DNA of 64,000 nt from Mesorhizobium_G sp049840935 (GCA_049840935.1 JASGJA010000025.1:362841-426840); one strand, 5' to 3'; positions 8,969 to 17,810 are shown, numbered from the stretch's first letter. Notes: a model not told the origin generated them from the letters alone. Numbers and translations: made by a program.

Positions 8969-9243
8969 TGGCTCCTGAGAATTTCTAACGGAATTCAGAA
9001 TTCGCTGCAAGCAAGTTCGAAGGCGCGTATCAATATTGTATATAAGTGATTTTTATCAATGAGTTATATTGGTTATTCGCCGACTGTAGTCGATTGATAG
9101 GGGAAAAATGACGGGTTGGATTTTTGGTAAGACCACGCTATACATGTCGAAGACATATTTTGATCGCTGGTTCAGACCTGTCCCCAACGGCTTGGCGGTG
9201 GATATTGCGCCGTAAACGGTTCGCCAAAATCGGCAAAAGAGAC

Positions 9244-9270
9244 TCAAAAGTGATATTGTAATACTTTTGA
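9244..9270. promoter_or_regulatory. Interrupted palindrome, possible autoregulatory operator
   Basis: TCAAAAGT (9244-9251) and ACTTTTGA (9263-9270) are perfect 8-base arms around an 11-base AT-rich centre. The site ends 37 bases before the ATG chosen for the GntR-type regulator, a usual place for an operator overlapping a promoter. Confidence 0.45.
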
Positions 9271-9307
9271 TTTCGTGATTTGTTTCCCTCCCGTTGCACA
9301 ACCGGTG

Positions 9308-10087
9308 ATGGAAGAAGTGCTCAGACAAGTCGAGAACGAACTGGCTTCATCGGTGGTCGCAGGTCGCCTGGCCTTTCGTTCGTTGCAGTCACAGGTGCTC
9401 AACAAGCTGGGACTGCAAATCGTCAGCGGCGAGTTTGCTCCAGAATCCCTACTGCCGGTCGATTCCGAATTGTTGATCCGTTTCGACGTGTCGCGAACGA
9501 TCCTGCGCGAGGCCATGCAAGCATTGGCGGCCAAGAATCTCGTAGAGGCGCGAGCCCGCGTGGGAACGAAGGTTCTTCCTCGCCGCCGCTGGAATATGTT
9601 CGATCCGGACGTTTTGCGGTGGCACTTCGAGGCTGGCCCGAATGAAGAGTTTTTCCGCAATCTTGCGGAAATCCGATCGAGCATCGAACCTGAATCGGCA
9701 GCGCTTGCCGCAGAACGTCGTAGCGATGCGCAGATCATTGCACTCTTTCGATGTGTGGATGGCATGGAGGTTGCTCGCCAGCAGGAGGCTTTTGCCAAGC
9801 ATGACCTCAGCTTTCACAAGATCGTAGCTGAGGCTTCAGCTAATCCTTTCATGTCCGCAATAACTGCGCTGGTGGATGTGGCGCTCGCTTCCGCATTTGG
9901 CATCAGCTCGCCCGTGGATGATCCGGCGGCACAAATCGTGACCGTTGGGAATCATCGACGCATTGCACAAGCGATTCAGGATCGGAATCCGCAGGCGGCG
10001 CGCGAGGCGATGCGAACGGTTATTCAGGTGGGATATGACCGGTCACTTGGAAAAATGTCGAAAGCAAAACAGCTGCAGAAAACCTAG
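9308..10087 (+). CDS. GntR-family transcriptional regulator, FadR/FCD type
   Basis: A regulator of about 259 residues. A winged helix-turn-helix (around residues 40-100, LPVDSELLIRFDVSRTILRE) is followed by an FCD domain with the metal-binding pattern of FadR relatives (Asp and His in KHDLSFHKIV). No strong ribosome site decides the start; ATG 9308 is preferred, and GTG 9275 would add 11 residues but would sit beside a palindrome. The ABC importer genes follow 44 bases downstream, so it probably controls sugar uptake and perhaps the divergent isomerase operon. Confidence 0.85.
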   Translation: MEEVLRQVENELASSVVAGRLAFRSLQSQVLNKLGLQIVSGEFAPESLLPVDSELLIRFDVSRTILREAMQALAAKNLVEARARVGTKVLPRRRWNMFDPDVLRWHFEAGPNEEFFRNLAEIRSSIEPESAALAAERRSDAQIIALFRCVDGMEVARQQEAFAKHDLSFHKIVAEASANPFMSAITALVDVALASAFGISSPVDDPAAQIVTVGNHRRIAQAIQDRNPQAAREAMRTVIQVGYDRSLGKMSKAKQLQKT

Positions 10088-10110
10088 CGAAGGCGCTTCT
10101 GCGCCGCGCT
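10086..10110 (+). promoter_or_regulatory. Hairpin between regulator and ABC ATPase genes
   Basis: GGCGC (10092-10096) and GCGCC (10101-10105) pair around TTCT, with an outer AGCG/CGCT pair. No T tract follows, so it is more likely an mRNA-processing or attenuation hairpin than a full terminator. It lies just upstream of the GGGAGGAG ribosome site of the next gene. Confidence 0.35.
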
Positions 10111-10131
10111 AACAGCTTTGGGAGGAGCTCG

Positions 10132-10872
10132 TTGGCTTTATTGGAACTCGATCACGTCACCAAGGATTTCGGAGCGATCCGCGCCTTGAACGATGTCAGC
10201 TTCAGCATCGAGCCCGGCGAGGTTGTCGGCCTGATGGGCGATAACGGCGCTGGTAAATCGACCCTTGTCAAAGTCATATCAGGGATATTCCAGCCTACGG
10301 CTGGCAATATCCTTTTTGACGGCAAGCATGCTCACATCAATTCGCCAGCGGAGGCCCGGCGCATTGGCATTGAAACCGTGTATCAGGATCTGGCGCTGGC
10401 GGACAATCTGACCGCCTCGGCAAATATATTTCTGGGCCGTGAGTTGAAATATAATATCGGGCCGTTCCGGTTTTTGCGGCACCGCGCAATGAACGCTCGC
10501 GCGGTTGAACTATTCAAGGAATTGAAATCCGAAACACGAGCCGACGATCTCGTCCGGCAAATGTCGGGTGGGCAACGGCAGGCCGTCGCGATTGCACGAA
10601 CGCGACTTGCCGACGCCAAGTTGATATTGATGGATGAACCGACGGCGGCAATTTCCGTGCGCCAGGTAGCCGAGGTTCTCAGCCTTATCCACAGGCTTCA
10701 GGATGCGGGAATTGCGGTCATTCTCATCTCACACCGAATGCCGGACGTGTTTTCCGTATGCGGGCGCGTGATTGTCATGCGACGCGGCACCAAGGTTGCC
10801 GACAAGGAGATCAAACGAACGTCACCAGAAGAAGTCACCGGCCTTATCACCGGCGCATTGGAGGCCGCATGA
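10132..10872 (+). CDS. Sugar ABC transporter ATP-binding protein, FrcA/RbsA type, single domain
   Basis: A 246-residue ATPase with Walker A GDNGAGKST (about residues 36-44), signature MSGGQRQAVAIA and Walker B LILMDEP. RbsA proteins are usually about 500 residues with two fused ATPase domains; this one has a single domain, as in rhizobial FrcA, and is complete, not truncated. TTG is the start, preceded by GGGAGGAG. Its stop overlaps the permease ATG. With the permease and binding protein it forms a monosaccharide (CUT2) importer. Confidence 0.9.
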   Translation: MALLELDHVTKDFGAIRALNDVSFSIEPGEVVGLMGDNGAGKSTLVKVISGIFQPTAGNILFDGKHAHINSPAEARRIGIETVYQDLALADNLTASANIFLGRELKYNIGPFRFLRHRAMNARAVELFKELKSETRADDLVRQMSGGQRQAVAIARTRLADAKLILMDEPTAAISVRQVAEVLSLIHRLQDAGIAVILISHRMPDVFSVCGRVIVMRRGTKVADKEIKRTSPEEVTGLITGALEAA

Positions 10873-11897
10873 CCGTTCAAACAGCCCAGGGATTTTCAAA
10901 CGTACGCCAAAAACGCTTCTGGCAGCGCGGGTTTCTGGCCAGCCAGTCGGCTTATGTGCTCGTGGCGCTTGTCCTGCTCATTATCGTAATGAGCCTGGCG
11001 TCACCAAACTTTCTGACGAGCGGAAATATCGCCAATGTGGTGCGCAATTTTTCGTTCATTGCCATCGCGACGCTCGGCATTACGCTGGTAATCATCACTG
11101 GCGGCATAGACCTCTCAGTCGGTTCCACTATGGCATTCAGCGCTTCCATCACCTCTATCGTCATGGTGGCACTGAACAATGCGGGATTTTATCCGTTTCC
11201 TGGCAGTGCGCTCATTCTTTCGCTTGTCGCTGGATTGGGCGTTGCGGCTATAATCGGACTGTTAAACGGAATAGCCGTCGCGAAAATAGGGCTATCGCCT
11301 TTTGTAACGACGCTTGGCACGCTCTCTATCGTGCGTGGCCTTACCTATGTCGTTACGTATGGCCGCGGAAGCGCTCCGGTCGGGCCGGATAAGGATCTCT
11401 TCCTGCTCATAACATCGGGCAAGGTTGCCGGGATCCCAATCGGCTTTGTCTACCTTATCATTCTGGCGGTCATTATGTGGCTCGCGCTGAACCATACAGC
11501 TTGGGGCAGGCATGTTTATGCGATCGGGGGAAATGAAACCGCGGGCAAGCTGACAGGCGTTCCAGTCGACCGGGTCAAGATTCAGGTCTACATGCTGAGT
11601 GCTTTGGCTGCCGGCCTGAACGGCATCATCATTTCGGGATGGCTCGGTTCAGCTCCCGCAAATCTGGCAACATCCTACGAACTGACCATCATTGCCGCGG
11701 CCGTCATCGGCGGCGCAAATCTGGCTGGCGGCGTGGGTGGGGCTGCGGGCGCGATCATCGGCTGCGTCCTGATAGAAGTCATCCGAAACGGACTGGTTCT
11801 GGCCCGGGTCGATCCATACTGGCAGCAGACATTGGTGGGCTGCATCATCGTTGCAGCGGTCCTCGTTGACCGCCTCAGATCACTCCGCAGCACATAG
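10869..11897 (+). CDS. Sugar ABC transporter permease, RbsC/FrcC type
   Basis: A 342-residue membrane permease with eight to ten hydrophobic segments. It has the family hallmarks GGIDLSVGS (about residue 80) and the GGxxLxGGxGxxxGxxxG stretch (about residues 278-300). The start ATG overlaps the ATPase stop (ATGA). A single permease gene implies a homodimer in the membrane, as in CUT2 systems. The C-terminus (VLVDRLRS) is typical. Confidence 0.92.
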   Translation: MTVQTAQGFSNVRQKRFWQRGFLASQSAYVLVALVLLIIVMSLASPNFLTSGNIANVVRNFSFIAIATLGITLVIITGGIDLSVGSTMAFSASITSIVMVALNNAGFYPFPGSALILSLVAGLGVAAIIGLLNGIAVAKIGLSPFVTTLGTLSIVRGLTYVVTYGRGSAPVGPDKDLFLLITSGKVAGIPIGFVYLIILAVIMWLALNHTAWGRHVYAIGGNETAGKLTGVPVDRVKIQVYMLSALAAGLNGIIISGWLGSAPANLATSYELTIIAAAVIGGANLAGGVGGAAGAIIGCVLIEVIRNGLVLARVDPYWQQTLVGCIIVAAVLVDRLRSLRST

Positions 11898-11971
11898 CGC
11901 GGAGCGAAAAGGCGGCTTGTCGCCGTCGAGAACGTGGCAATCCGGAACACCGGAAAATGTGGAGGAAAAGC

Positions 11972-12916
11972 ATGACTACACTTAAGGCAATTGCGTTGGC
12001 GGCGCTGGCGTCCGTCGCGTTCATTTCTGCATCGCAGGCTCAGGACACCTATAAATTCGCGGTGGTTCCGAAGGCCATGAACAATCCGTTTTTCGATTTG
12101 ACGCGGGACGGATGTGTTGAAGAGGCGAAGAAACTCGGCAATGTCGAGTGCATCTATCAGGGGCCTGTCGAGCATGAAGCTGCGACACAGGCGCAGATTA
12201 TCGACGACATGATCACACAGGGCGTCGATGGTCTGGCGATTTCGGTCTCTGACGCTGCTGCCGCCACGACCGTCATCGATAAGGCCGTGGCTGCGGGCAT
12301 TGCAGTCATCACCTTCAACTCCGATGCGCCGGACTCCAAACGCACAGCCTATGTCGGAACCAACAACAAGGATTTCGGCAAGGCGCTCGGTGAAGAGTTG
12401 CTGAAGCTCAAGCCCGAGGGCGGCAGCTATGGCATGATTTCCGGCGGTGCGGCTGCGCCAAATCTAGCCGAACGTGTCGATGGTGTGCGCGAGGCGCTGG
12501 CTGGATCGAAATGGACCGAAGTTGCAGGTTCGCCAACCTTCTCGAACGACGACATCGCAGTTGCCGTCCAGCAGGCAGGCGATCTCAAAACCGCCAATCC
12601 TGATCTTGGAGCCATCGTACCTGTTGGCGGCTGGCCGCTATTTGCACCTGACGGATGGAAGAACTTCGTAAATCCGTTGAAAGCAGATGTGGATTCCAAG
12701 AAGCTCGCACTGGTTGCAGCCGACACTCTTCCTGCCGAGCTTGAATTGCTCAAGGAAGGCTATGTTCATGTGCTGGTCGGCCAGCGTCCGAATGAAATGG
12801 GACAGGTTGCAATGCAGACGCTCCTGAAGATCAAGAAGGGCGAGAAGGTGGATGAAATCATCTACACCGGTCTTGATCGCGTCACTTCGGCAAATGTCGG
12901 AGACTTCCTGAAATAG
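11972..12916 (+). CDS. Sugar ABC transporter substrate-binding protein, RbsB/FrcB type
   Basis: A periplasmic binding protein of 314 residues with a signal peptide (MTTLKAIALAALASVAFISASQA, cleavage near residue 23) and the periplasmic-binding-protein type I fold. Sugar-ligand landmarks are visible (KAMNNPFF, FNSDAPDS, YVGTNN). The start is fixed by GGAGGAAAAGC directly upstream; an ATG 15 bases earlier overlaps that ribosome site. It is last in the importer operon and is followed by a strong hairpin. A ribose, fructose or related monosaccharide is likely; the ligand is not certain. Confidence 0.92.
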   Translation: MTTLKAIALAALASVAFISASQAQDTYKFAVVPKAMNNPFFDLTRDGCVEEAKKLGNVECIYQGPVEHEAATQAQIIDDMITQGVDGLAISVSDAAAATTVIDKAVAAGIAVITFNSDAPDSKRTAYVGTNNKDFGKALGEELLKLKPEGGSYGMISGGAAAPNLAERVDGVREALAGSKWTEVAGSPTFSNDDIAVAVQQAGDLKTANPDLGAIVPVGGWPLFAPDGWKNFVNPLKADVDSKKLALVAADTLPAELELLKEGYVHVLVGQRPNEMGQVAMQTLLKIKKGEKVDEIIYTGLDRVTSANVGDFLK

Positions 12917-12923
12917 CTACTTT

Positions 12924-12951
12924 CGGCGCCGCACCAGTGGGTGCGGCGCCG
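12924..12951 (+). terminator. Strong 12-bp hairpin ending the CUT2 importer operon
   Basis: CGGCGCCGCACC (12924-12935) pairs perfectly with GGTGCGGCGCCG (12940-12951) around AGTG. The following T run is weak (ATTTCAT). The stem also lies just past the stop of the convergent membrane-protein operon, so it can act on both strands. Confidence 0.7.
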
Positions 12952-12954
12952 ATT

Positions 12955-13719
12955 TCATATGATATTGGAGCTGCGCAGGCGATGCGCCGCTATCAGTCCT
13001 GTCAGGAAGAAAAAACCGAACGGCGCAGCGAATATCAGGACAATCGGCCAGATATTTGAGCCGTCAGATAGTGCCCACGCCGCATGCAATCCGGCCGGAA
13101 CCATTAGCCCCAAAGGAATTAAAGCGGCCAAGCGCCAGCGACCCGGAAGGGCAAACAGCGCGTAGGGCTGCAAGAGGAAGTAACCGGGCACCGACAAAAA
13201 TGCGATGATTGTCGTAATCCACGCAAAAGGATTGAAGGAAGGCGGGTGGTCGATTGCGTATTGGGTCGCAATTGTCCGTTCATTGTTGATCAAGGACTGA
13301 ACCCACGATGGAATCTCGCTCCGGCTTGGGGCCGGCTGGCTTGCCCACTGCGAGCGCCGCGGCACGCGCACTTCGCTAAGTTCGGTCCAGTTTTCATCGT
13401 ACGCAGTAACGACGATTGTGTCGATTTCTGCGGGTTCATGGAAGCTCACCCAAACAAGTCCTGTGCCGTGGCCCCTTGGATGCGCGACGGATGCGTTCAT
13501 CGATTGGCCTTTTTTGACCGCTTTTCCATCCATGAATGCCTCTGCCTGCAATCTCAGCGGCACGTCCGAGTCATAGCCAATTTCCAGATAGATTGTGCCG
13601 AACTTCGGCAAGACCGAACCTTCCGCGGGCGAAATTCGCCAGACCTTCAGTTGAACCGAAGCCGCATGCGCATTCAAACCACACATCGTGGTGACAATAA
13701 TAGCTATGATAAAGCGCAT
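12955..13719 (-). CDS. Exported/membrane protein of unknown function
   Basis: A 254-residue protein with a signal peptide (MRFIIAIIVTTMCGLNAHA). A soluble beta-rich region of about 120 residues follows, then a Pro/Ser-rich linker and three or four hydrophobic segments at the C-terminus (from about residue 170). The first 150 residues probably face the periplasm. The start is chosen at the signal peptide; longer in-frame reading would run into the upstream gene. It is the third gene of a three-gene minus-strand operon of membrane proteins. I do not recognise the family. Confidence 0.7.
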   Translation of the reverse strand: MRFIIAIIVTTMCGLNAHAASVQLKVWRISPAEGSVLPKFGTIYLEIGYDSDVPLRLQAEAFMDGKAVKKGQSMNASVAHPRGHGTGLVWVSFHEPAEIDTIVVTAYDENWTELSEVRVPRRSQWASQPAPSRSEIPSWVQSLINNERTIATQYAIDHPPSFNPFAWITTIIAFLSVPGYFLLQPYALFALPGRWRLAALIPLGLMVPAGLHAAWALSDGSNIWPIVLIFAAPFGFFFLTGLIAAHRLRSSNII

Positions 13720-13735
13720 TGGTGAAATGCTGGCT

Positions 13736-14194
13736 CTAGTTGAAATTGACGTCGCTGCCATAAGCACCCAGGTAAATGAAATACTGGACCAACAGGAATG
13801 CCGCGCCATAGGCAGGACCGACTAACCAAAAGTTGCTTCCAAGCATCACCGGAATGGCCACCCCGGCCAGCAGGCCAGCCAGACCGGCGCTTGCCCAGCC
13901 AAACAGGCCTTGGGAGAGAAGTATGCCGCGCAGCGGAAGAGCAGCAATTATCGCGGGAAATCCCCACAGCGGAGCATAAAGCAGGGTCCAGGCCCAATAT
14001 CCATCGAAGAACCCCAGCTGGCTCAGCCTTTCGGGAGATGCAACGAACAAGCCTTCGGTTCTGCGAGAAGCCAGAAGCGCCAGTCCCCCAACAACACCGG
14101 GTAAAAGCCATGCAATGAAAGGTGGTAATTCGGCAGGAACCATCCAGCCGAATTGGCGGGGACGCCACTCTTCTGAACTGCGCCACATGGACAT
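13736..14194 (-). CDS. Membrane protein of unknown function
   Basis: A 152-residue protein with about four hydrophobic segments and a short hydrophilic N-terminus rich in Trp and Arg. The start MSMWRSSEE is supported by AAGGAT seven bases upstream. It lies 5 bases after the small membrane protein gene and 16 bases before the exported-protein gene, so the three are co-transcribed. No family recognised. Confidence 0.7.
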   Translation of the reverse strand: MSMWRSSEEWRPRQFGWMVPAELPPFIAWLLPGVVGGLALLASRRTEGLFVASPERLSQLGFFDGYWAWTLLYAPLWGFPAIIAALPLRGILLSQGLFGWASAGLAGLLAGVAIPVMLGSNFWLVGPAYGAAFLLVQYFIYLGAYGSDVNFN

Positions 14195-14199
14195 TTCTT

Positions 14200-14403
14200 T
14201 TATCCTTGGCGGCTGAACGAGGTGTAAGCGACGTAGAGCAGGAGGCAAGGAATCAGCACGATTAGAGCCGCGCTGCCCGCCAGCCCCAGCAAGCCGAGCC
14301 CGATGGGATTATCGCTGATGCCTAATCCTCCGACGACGAGCAATGGTCCCCAACTGACCAGAAGACCGACGCCCGATATTTTCGCGATCGTTTGCAATGT
14401 CAT
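14200..14403 (-). CDS. Small membrane protein
   Basis: A 67-residue protein made almost entirely of two hydrophobic segments (about residues 10-30 and 36-58) with a short basic tail. ATG 14403 is chosen, with GCGGGG eight bases upstream; a GTG three codons earlier is possible. It is the first gene of the three-gene membrane-protein operon. Function unknown. Confidence 0.6.
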   Translation of the reverse strand: MTLQTIAKISGVGLLVSWGPLLVVGGLGISDNPIGLGLLGLAGSAALIVLIPCLLLYVAYTSFSRQG

Positions 14404-14527
14404 GACATGCACCCCGCTTTTCGAGGTGCCAATATACTATGTGGCAGTACTCAAAGCGTTGCGGTGTAAGTTACGAATTTAGTAAACCGTGCGCAGGGTT
14501 AAGTACGCCTATCTTAAAATTCCCGCT

Positions 14528-15289
14528 TCAAATCAGCATACCTCCGGAAACCTCGATGCGCTGTGCGTTCACCCATCGATTGTCTTTGCTCAGCAGCGAC
14601 GCGATGGCCGGTCCAATGTCATCTGGTACGCCTGCTCTACCCAGTGCGATCGTACTGGCGACGAATGCATTGACCTGAGGGTTGTCGCGAACACTTCCTC
14701 CACCGAAATCAGTCTCAATCGCTCCCGGCGCAATTGCGTTTACCGTGATGCCGCGTGCGCCAAGTTCCTTCGCTTGATAGCGTGTCAAAACCTCTATTGC
14801 GCCTTTCATAGCAGCGTATGCGCCGTATCCCGGCAAAGCGAAACGGGTGAGGCCCGTTGACAGGTTCACGATGCGCCCGCCATCGGCAATCAGCGGAAGC
14901 AATTTCTGAGTCAAAAAGAACACGCCCTTCAGATGAATATTCATCAATTGATCGAACGCTTCTTCGGAAGTTTCCTCGAAGGGCTTGTTGTGACCGATGC
15001 CCGCATTATTCACCAGAAAATCGAACGTGGTACGGTGCCAAACTTCGTTGAGCGCGTTCTGTACCTGCGTTGTAAAATCCATAAATCCCGCAGTGTGGGA
15101 CGTATCGAGTTGGAGCATTACAATCCGACCGCCCATGGCGGTGATTTCTGCGGCGGTTGCGTCTGCATCCGCCTTATTTGCATTGTAGGTGCCGATCACT
15201 CCCGCACCTTTTCGCGCCACAGCAATTGCGGTGTTGCGACCCAGCCCCCTGTTGGCGCCCGTAATAAGAGCTATCTTGTCGTGTAACAC
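14528..15289 (-). CDS. SDR family oxidoreductase
   Basis: A classical short-chain dehydrogenase of 253 residues. The cofactor motif TGANRGLG lies near residue 10, NNAG near 91 and the catalytic YxxxK (YAAMK) near 155. A Gly-rich motif with Arg at its fourth position (NRG) suggests NADP(H). GTG is the start, preceded by GGAGAG; the ATG five bases upstream is out of frame. Divergent from a LysR regulator 160 bases away, which probably controls it. The physiological substrate is unknown. Confidence 0.9.
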   Translation of the reverse strand: MLHDKIALITGANRGLGRNTAIAVARKGAGVIGTYNANKADADATAAEITAMGGRIVMLQLDTSHTAGFMDFTTQVQNALNEVWHRTTFDFLVNNAGIGHNKPFEETSEEAFDQLMNIHLKGVFFLTQKLLPLIADGGRIVNLSTGLTRFALPGYGAYAAMKGAIEVLTRYQAKELGARGITVNAIAPGAIETDFGGGSVRDNPQVNAFVASTIALGRAGVPDDIGPAIASLLSKDNRWVNAQRIEVSGGMLI

Positions 15290-15414
15290 AGCATCTCTCC
15301 AGAAATGTTAGAACCGGGCGTTAGCGTCAGGACCTGTTAATCTGGACGAAATGGTGTGGGCCAGATTAATGGGCCTGACCTTAGATGGCGCTTTTGCCTT
15401 TCTGGATAATCCCG

Positions 15415-15452
15415 CATAATCCGTGAATACTATTCGTGAGATTCGGATTATG
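15415..15452. promoter_or_regulatory. Inverted repeat overlapping the LysR start codon
   Basis: CATAATCCG (15415-15423) is repeated in exact inverse as CGGATTATG (15444-15452), which includes the regulator's ATG. Inside lies a second palindrome, GAATA-C-TATTC (15425-15435). A related GATAATCC lies at 15405-15412. This fits an autoregulatory LysR-type binding region shared with the divergent SDR gene. Confidence 0.55.
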
Positions 15453-16358
15453 GATCGAATTGACGCCATGAGAGTTTTTGCGCGGATTGTCGAGCGCAGA
15501 AGTTTTGTGCGCGCCGCTGAGGACATGGGTTTACCGGCTTCAACGGCGACTGATGCGGTAAAACAGTTGGAACGACGTCTTGGTGTGCGGCTTCTTGACC
15601 GCACGACAAGGCAAGTGCGACCTACGTTGGATGGTGAGAGCTACTATCGCCACTGCGTGAATATTCTTGATGAGATCGAAGAGGCTGAAAGTGTACTCAG
15701 CGATGCTCAGCCGCGTGGCCTTTTGCGTGTCAACATGCTTGGCACGCATGCGCGCCAGATTGTCCTTCCCGCGCTGCCTGCCTTTCTGGATCGATACCCG
15801 AAGCTCAACATGCATCTGAGCGAGGCGGACCGCTTCGTTGATCTGGTGCGCGAGGGTATCGATTGCGTTATTCGCGCCGGACAACTGCACCAGAGCGATC
15901 TCGTAGGGCGGCAGATCGCGCTACTCAAAGAGGTTACCGTTGTTTCACCAGACTATATCGTTCGCTTTGGCAATCCCGCGCATCTGGACGAGCTCGAAGG
16001 TCATCAAATGGTTGGTTTCCATTCATCTACGACAGGTGGAGTGATGCCATTGGAGTTTATCGTGGAAGGCCGACCGCGCAACGTCACTCTGCCGGCTCGG
16101 TTGATGGTCAGTGGCACGGATACATTGCGGCAGGCCGCCTTGCGCGGGTTAGGAATAATCCAGGTGCCGCGCTATAGCGTTGCAGGGGACATCGCTGACG
16201 GTCGGCTGATCGAGATATTGCCTCATAACGCCCCGGAGCCGATGCCTGTTCACGTGCTATATCCAAGCAGCAGACAGCTTAGTTTGCGAGTTCGCGTTTT
16301 CATCGACTGGGTCGTTGATCTGTTCAAGCAACGTGACGCTGCTTACGAAAAAAGCTGA
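15450..16358 (+). CDS. LysR-family transcriptional regulator
   Basis: A 302-residue regulator. The N-terminal winged helix-turn-helix starts in the typical way (MDRIDAMRVFARIVERRSF), with the recognition helix around residues 30-50 (LPASTATDAVKQLERRLG), and is followed by a LysR substrate-binding domain. The start is set by homology-like alignment of this N-terminus; an upstream ATG would add 9 residues. It is divergent from the SDR gene, the usual arrangement for a LysR regulator and its target. Confidence 0.9.
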   Translation: MDRIDAMRVFARIVERRSFVRAAEDMGLPASTATDAVKQLERRLGVRLLDRTTRQVRPTLDGESYYRHCVNILDEIEEAESVLSDAQPRGLLRVNMLGTHARQIVLPALPAFLDRYPKLNMHLSEADRFVDLVREGIDCVIRAGQLHQSDLVGRQIALLKEVTVVSPDYIVRFGNPAHLDELEGHQMVGFHSSTTGGVMPLEFIVEGRPRNVTLPARLMVSGTDTLRQAALRGLGIIQVPRYSVAGDIADGRLIEILPHNAPEPMPVHVLYPSSRQLSLRVRVFIDWVVDLFKQRDAAYEKS

Positions 16359-16590
16359 GGTTGTTACAATTTATCGGAAGCTTGCGGGATGTCGCGCACC
16401 GGCAATGCAATAGGGAAACCCAATGATTTCAGTGATCGAATGGTGGTGTTTACAGTCTGGAGCGAACTAGTCTCTCAGCTGAAAATTCCCATTTCGCGCA
16501 GAATTACGGGAATTTTGCCCTTTCTGACCGCAAGCCCGATGATATCTTCGCCTGAAATCGAGAGCATAGCACTAGTTAATACAAAAATTC
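16359..16590. other. Intergenic region without a recognised feature
   Basis: About 230 bases, moderately AT-rich, between the LysR gene and the convergent protease gene. A 74-codon open frame exists here but has no ribosome site and runs into the protease gene antisense, so it is not called. No clear terminator seen. Confidence 0.5.
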
Positions 16591-17769
16591 CTATTTCCGC
16601 TTTGCGACTTTGAACGAGGCTTTCCCGTTAGCTTTCACCTCGCCGGTTTTCGTATCTATCTTGAGCGTCAGCGGAATGGTGATCGTCACTACAGACTTGC
16701 CCTTTTTAGCCGTTTCTAGTCCGCTGAAACTGCCCGCTGCGATCATCAGTGAATCAGCGCGCGACCACCAATCGTCCCAGGCGCCGCTGTTGGAGGCTCC
16801 AGCACCATCAAAGCTGACGCCCGCATCGACAATGCGCGGATCGCAGGCAAGATCGCTTGCGCGCACCGCCCAGTTTGATTTGCGCAGCCTGCCATAGAAG
16901 TGCACCCCCACCACTTTGCCGGTTGCGAGGCTTACGACAGGCGAGCCCGAATTTCCGGTCAGTGTAGAGCTGTCATGACCTCGGCTTTCGACCGGCTTGT
17001 CGTAGCTGCGTACTGTGCCCGTTGCCCCCATCCGGCCGGGCTGGAGACGCTTTACTCCAAAATGCGTGCCAAGGACGTCGCGTTGCGGTCCCTCATCTTC
17101 GTCGGGATTGAAATCGGGATAGCCGATCAGCGCAATATCCGCATTGTCAGGCGCGCTCGCAGTGTCTGCGGACAACGCCAGTGGTGCAGAGACTGCAGGT
17201 TGTTCGAGCCGCAAGAGCGCGACGTCGAAATAGGGGTGCATCATTATTGCTGCCGCGACAGAAATGGTTGCATCGCCATTTACATCCGGACGGTTCTGCT
17301 CGCGCTGGAAATTGACGGCTGGCTGCGCGAAGGGCGCGAAGCCGATATTGGTCGCACCGCCGACCCCGAGAACAAAGTCCGAAGCGACATGCCGGTTGGT
17401 CATCACGAGATCGGGCGCTACCAGAAAGCCGGTGCCGATCAGTCGCCCATTGTTCTCGATCCGGCATGTGGCCTTGATCGCCGCCTGCAGTCGCTTCCTG
17501 ACTGCCGAACCATTTAAACTGCTCCAGCTTGGATGATCGACGATACCATAATCGTCGGACGTTATCTCAATTGCGGGGCGCAACTCAGGCAGCAATATAC
17601 TTTCCGCATAGACGATTTCGGTGCGCTTCAGCGGTTGTCGCTTCGCAATCTTTTCAACGACCGCGTCCCGCGCGACACGTGTTCTTACGGCAGGTTTCGG
17701 CGCAATACCCTGCGGCTGCAATCCGCCTTTGAGGCATTGCTCCACGCTTATGTCGTTTCCCACCAGCAT
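16591..17769 (-). CDS. Trypsin-like serine protease
   Basis: About 392 residues. The chymotrypsin-fold triad is visible: His127 in MTNRHVA, Asp182 in HPYFDVALL and Ser274 in TGNSGSPV. A helical N-terminal region of about 85 residues precedes the protease domain. The C-terminal 60 residues form a separate Lys-rich beta segment (VTITIPLTLKIDTKTGEVK). No signal peptide is seen, so it is probably cytoplasmic. The start MLVGNDISVE avoids overlap with the divergent protease gene 41 bases away; an upstream in-frame start at 17868 is possible. The family resembles bacterial S1-like peptidases of unknown target. Confidence 0.75.
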   Translation of the reverse strand: MLVGNDISVEQCLKGGLQPQGIAPKPAVRTRVARDAVVEKIAKRQPLKRTEIVYAESILLPELRPAIEITSDDYGIVDHPSWSSLNGSAVRKRLQAAIKATCRIENNGRLIGTGFLVAPDLVMTNRHVASDFVLGVGGATNIGFAPFAQPAVNFQREQNRPDVNGDATISVAAAIMMHPYFDVALLRLEQPAVSAPLALSADTASAPDNADIALIGYPDFNPDEDEGPQRDVLGTHFGVKRLQPGRMGATGTVRSYDKPVESRGHDSSTLTGNSGSPVVSLATGKVVGVHFYGRLRKSNWAVRASDLACDPRIVDAGVSFDGAGASNSGAWDDWWSRADSLMIAAGSFSGLETAKKGKSVVTITIPLTLKIDTKTGEVKANGKASFKVAKRK

Positions 17770-17810
17770 GTAGAATCTGGTCGGTGATCTTTTCACTCTC
17801 TGTAGCCGCC

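Larger units (their letters stand above)
8876..9307. other. Divergent intergenic region between two sugar operons
   Basis: About 430 bases without a convincing gene, between the minus-strand isomerase operon and the plus-strand regulator/transporter operon. It holds a FadR-like operator (8952-8968), a small hairpin GGCGC-TTA-GCGCC (8910-8922) in the isomerase leader, a TTGTATATAA sequence (9036-9045) and a 27-base interrupted palindrome (9244-9270). It is AT-richer than its flanks between about 9030 and 9275, as expected for promoters. No clear -35/-10 pair was identified. Confidence 0.6.

Noticed and set aside
10132..10872. Idea that the RbsA-type ATPase is a truncated half
   Set aside because: A single-domain form (FrcA type) is a known complete variant; start, Walker motifs and stop/start coupling to the permease are all intact.
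16389..16613. 74-codon plus-strand frame after the LysR gene
   Set aside because: No ribosome site and it overlaps the end of the convergent protease gene.
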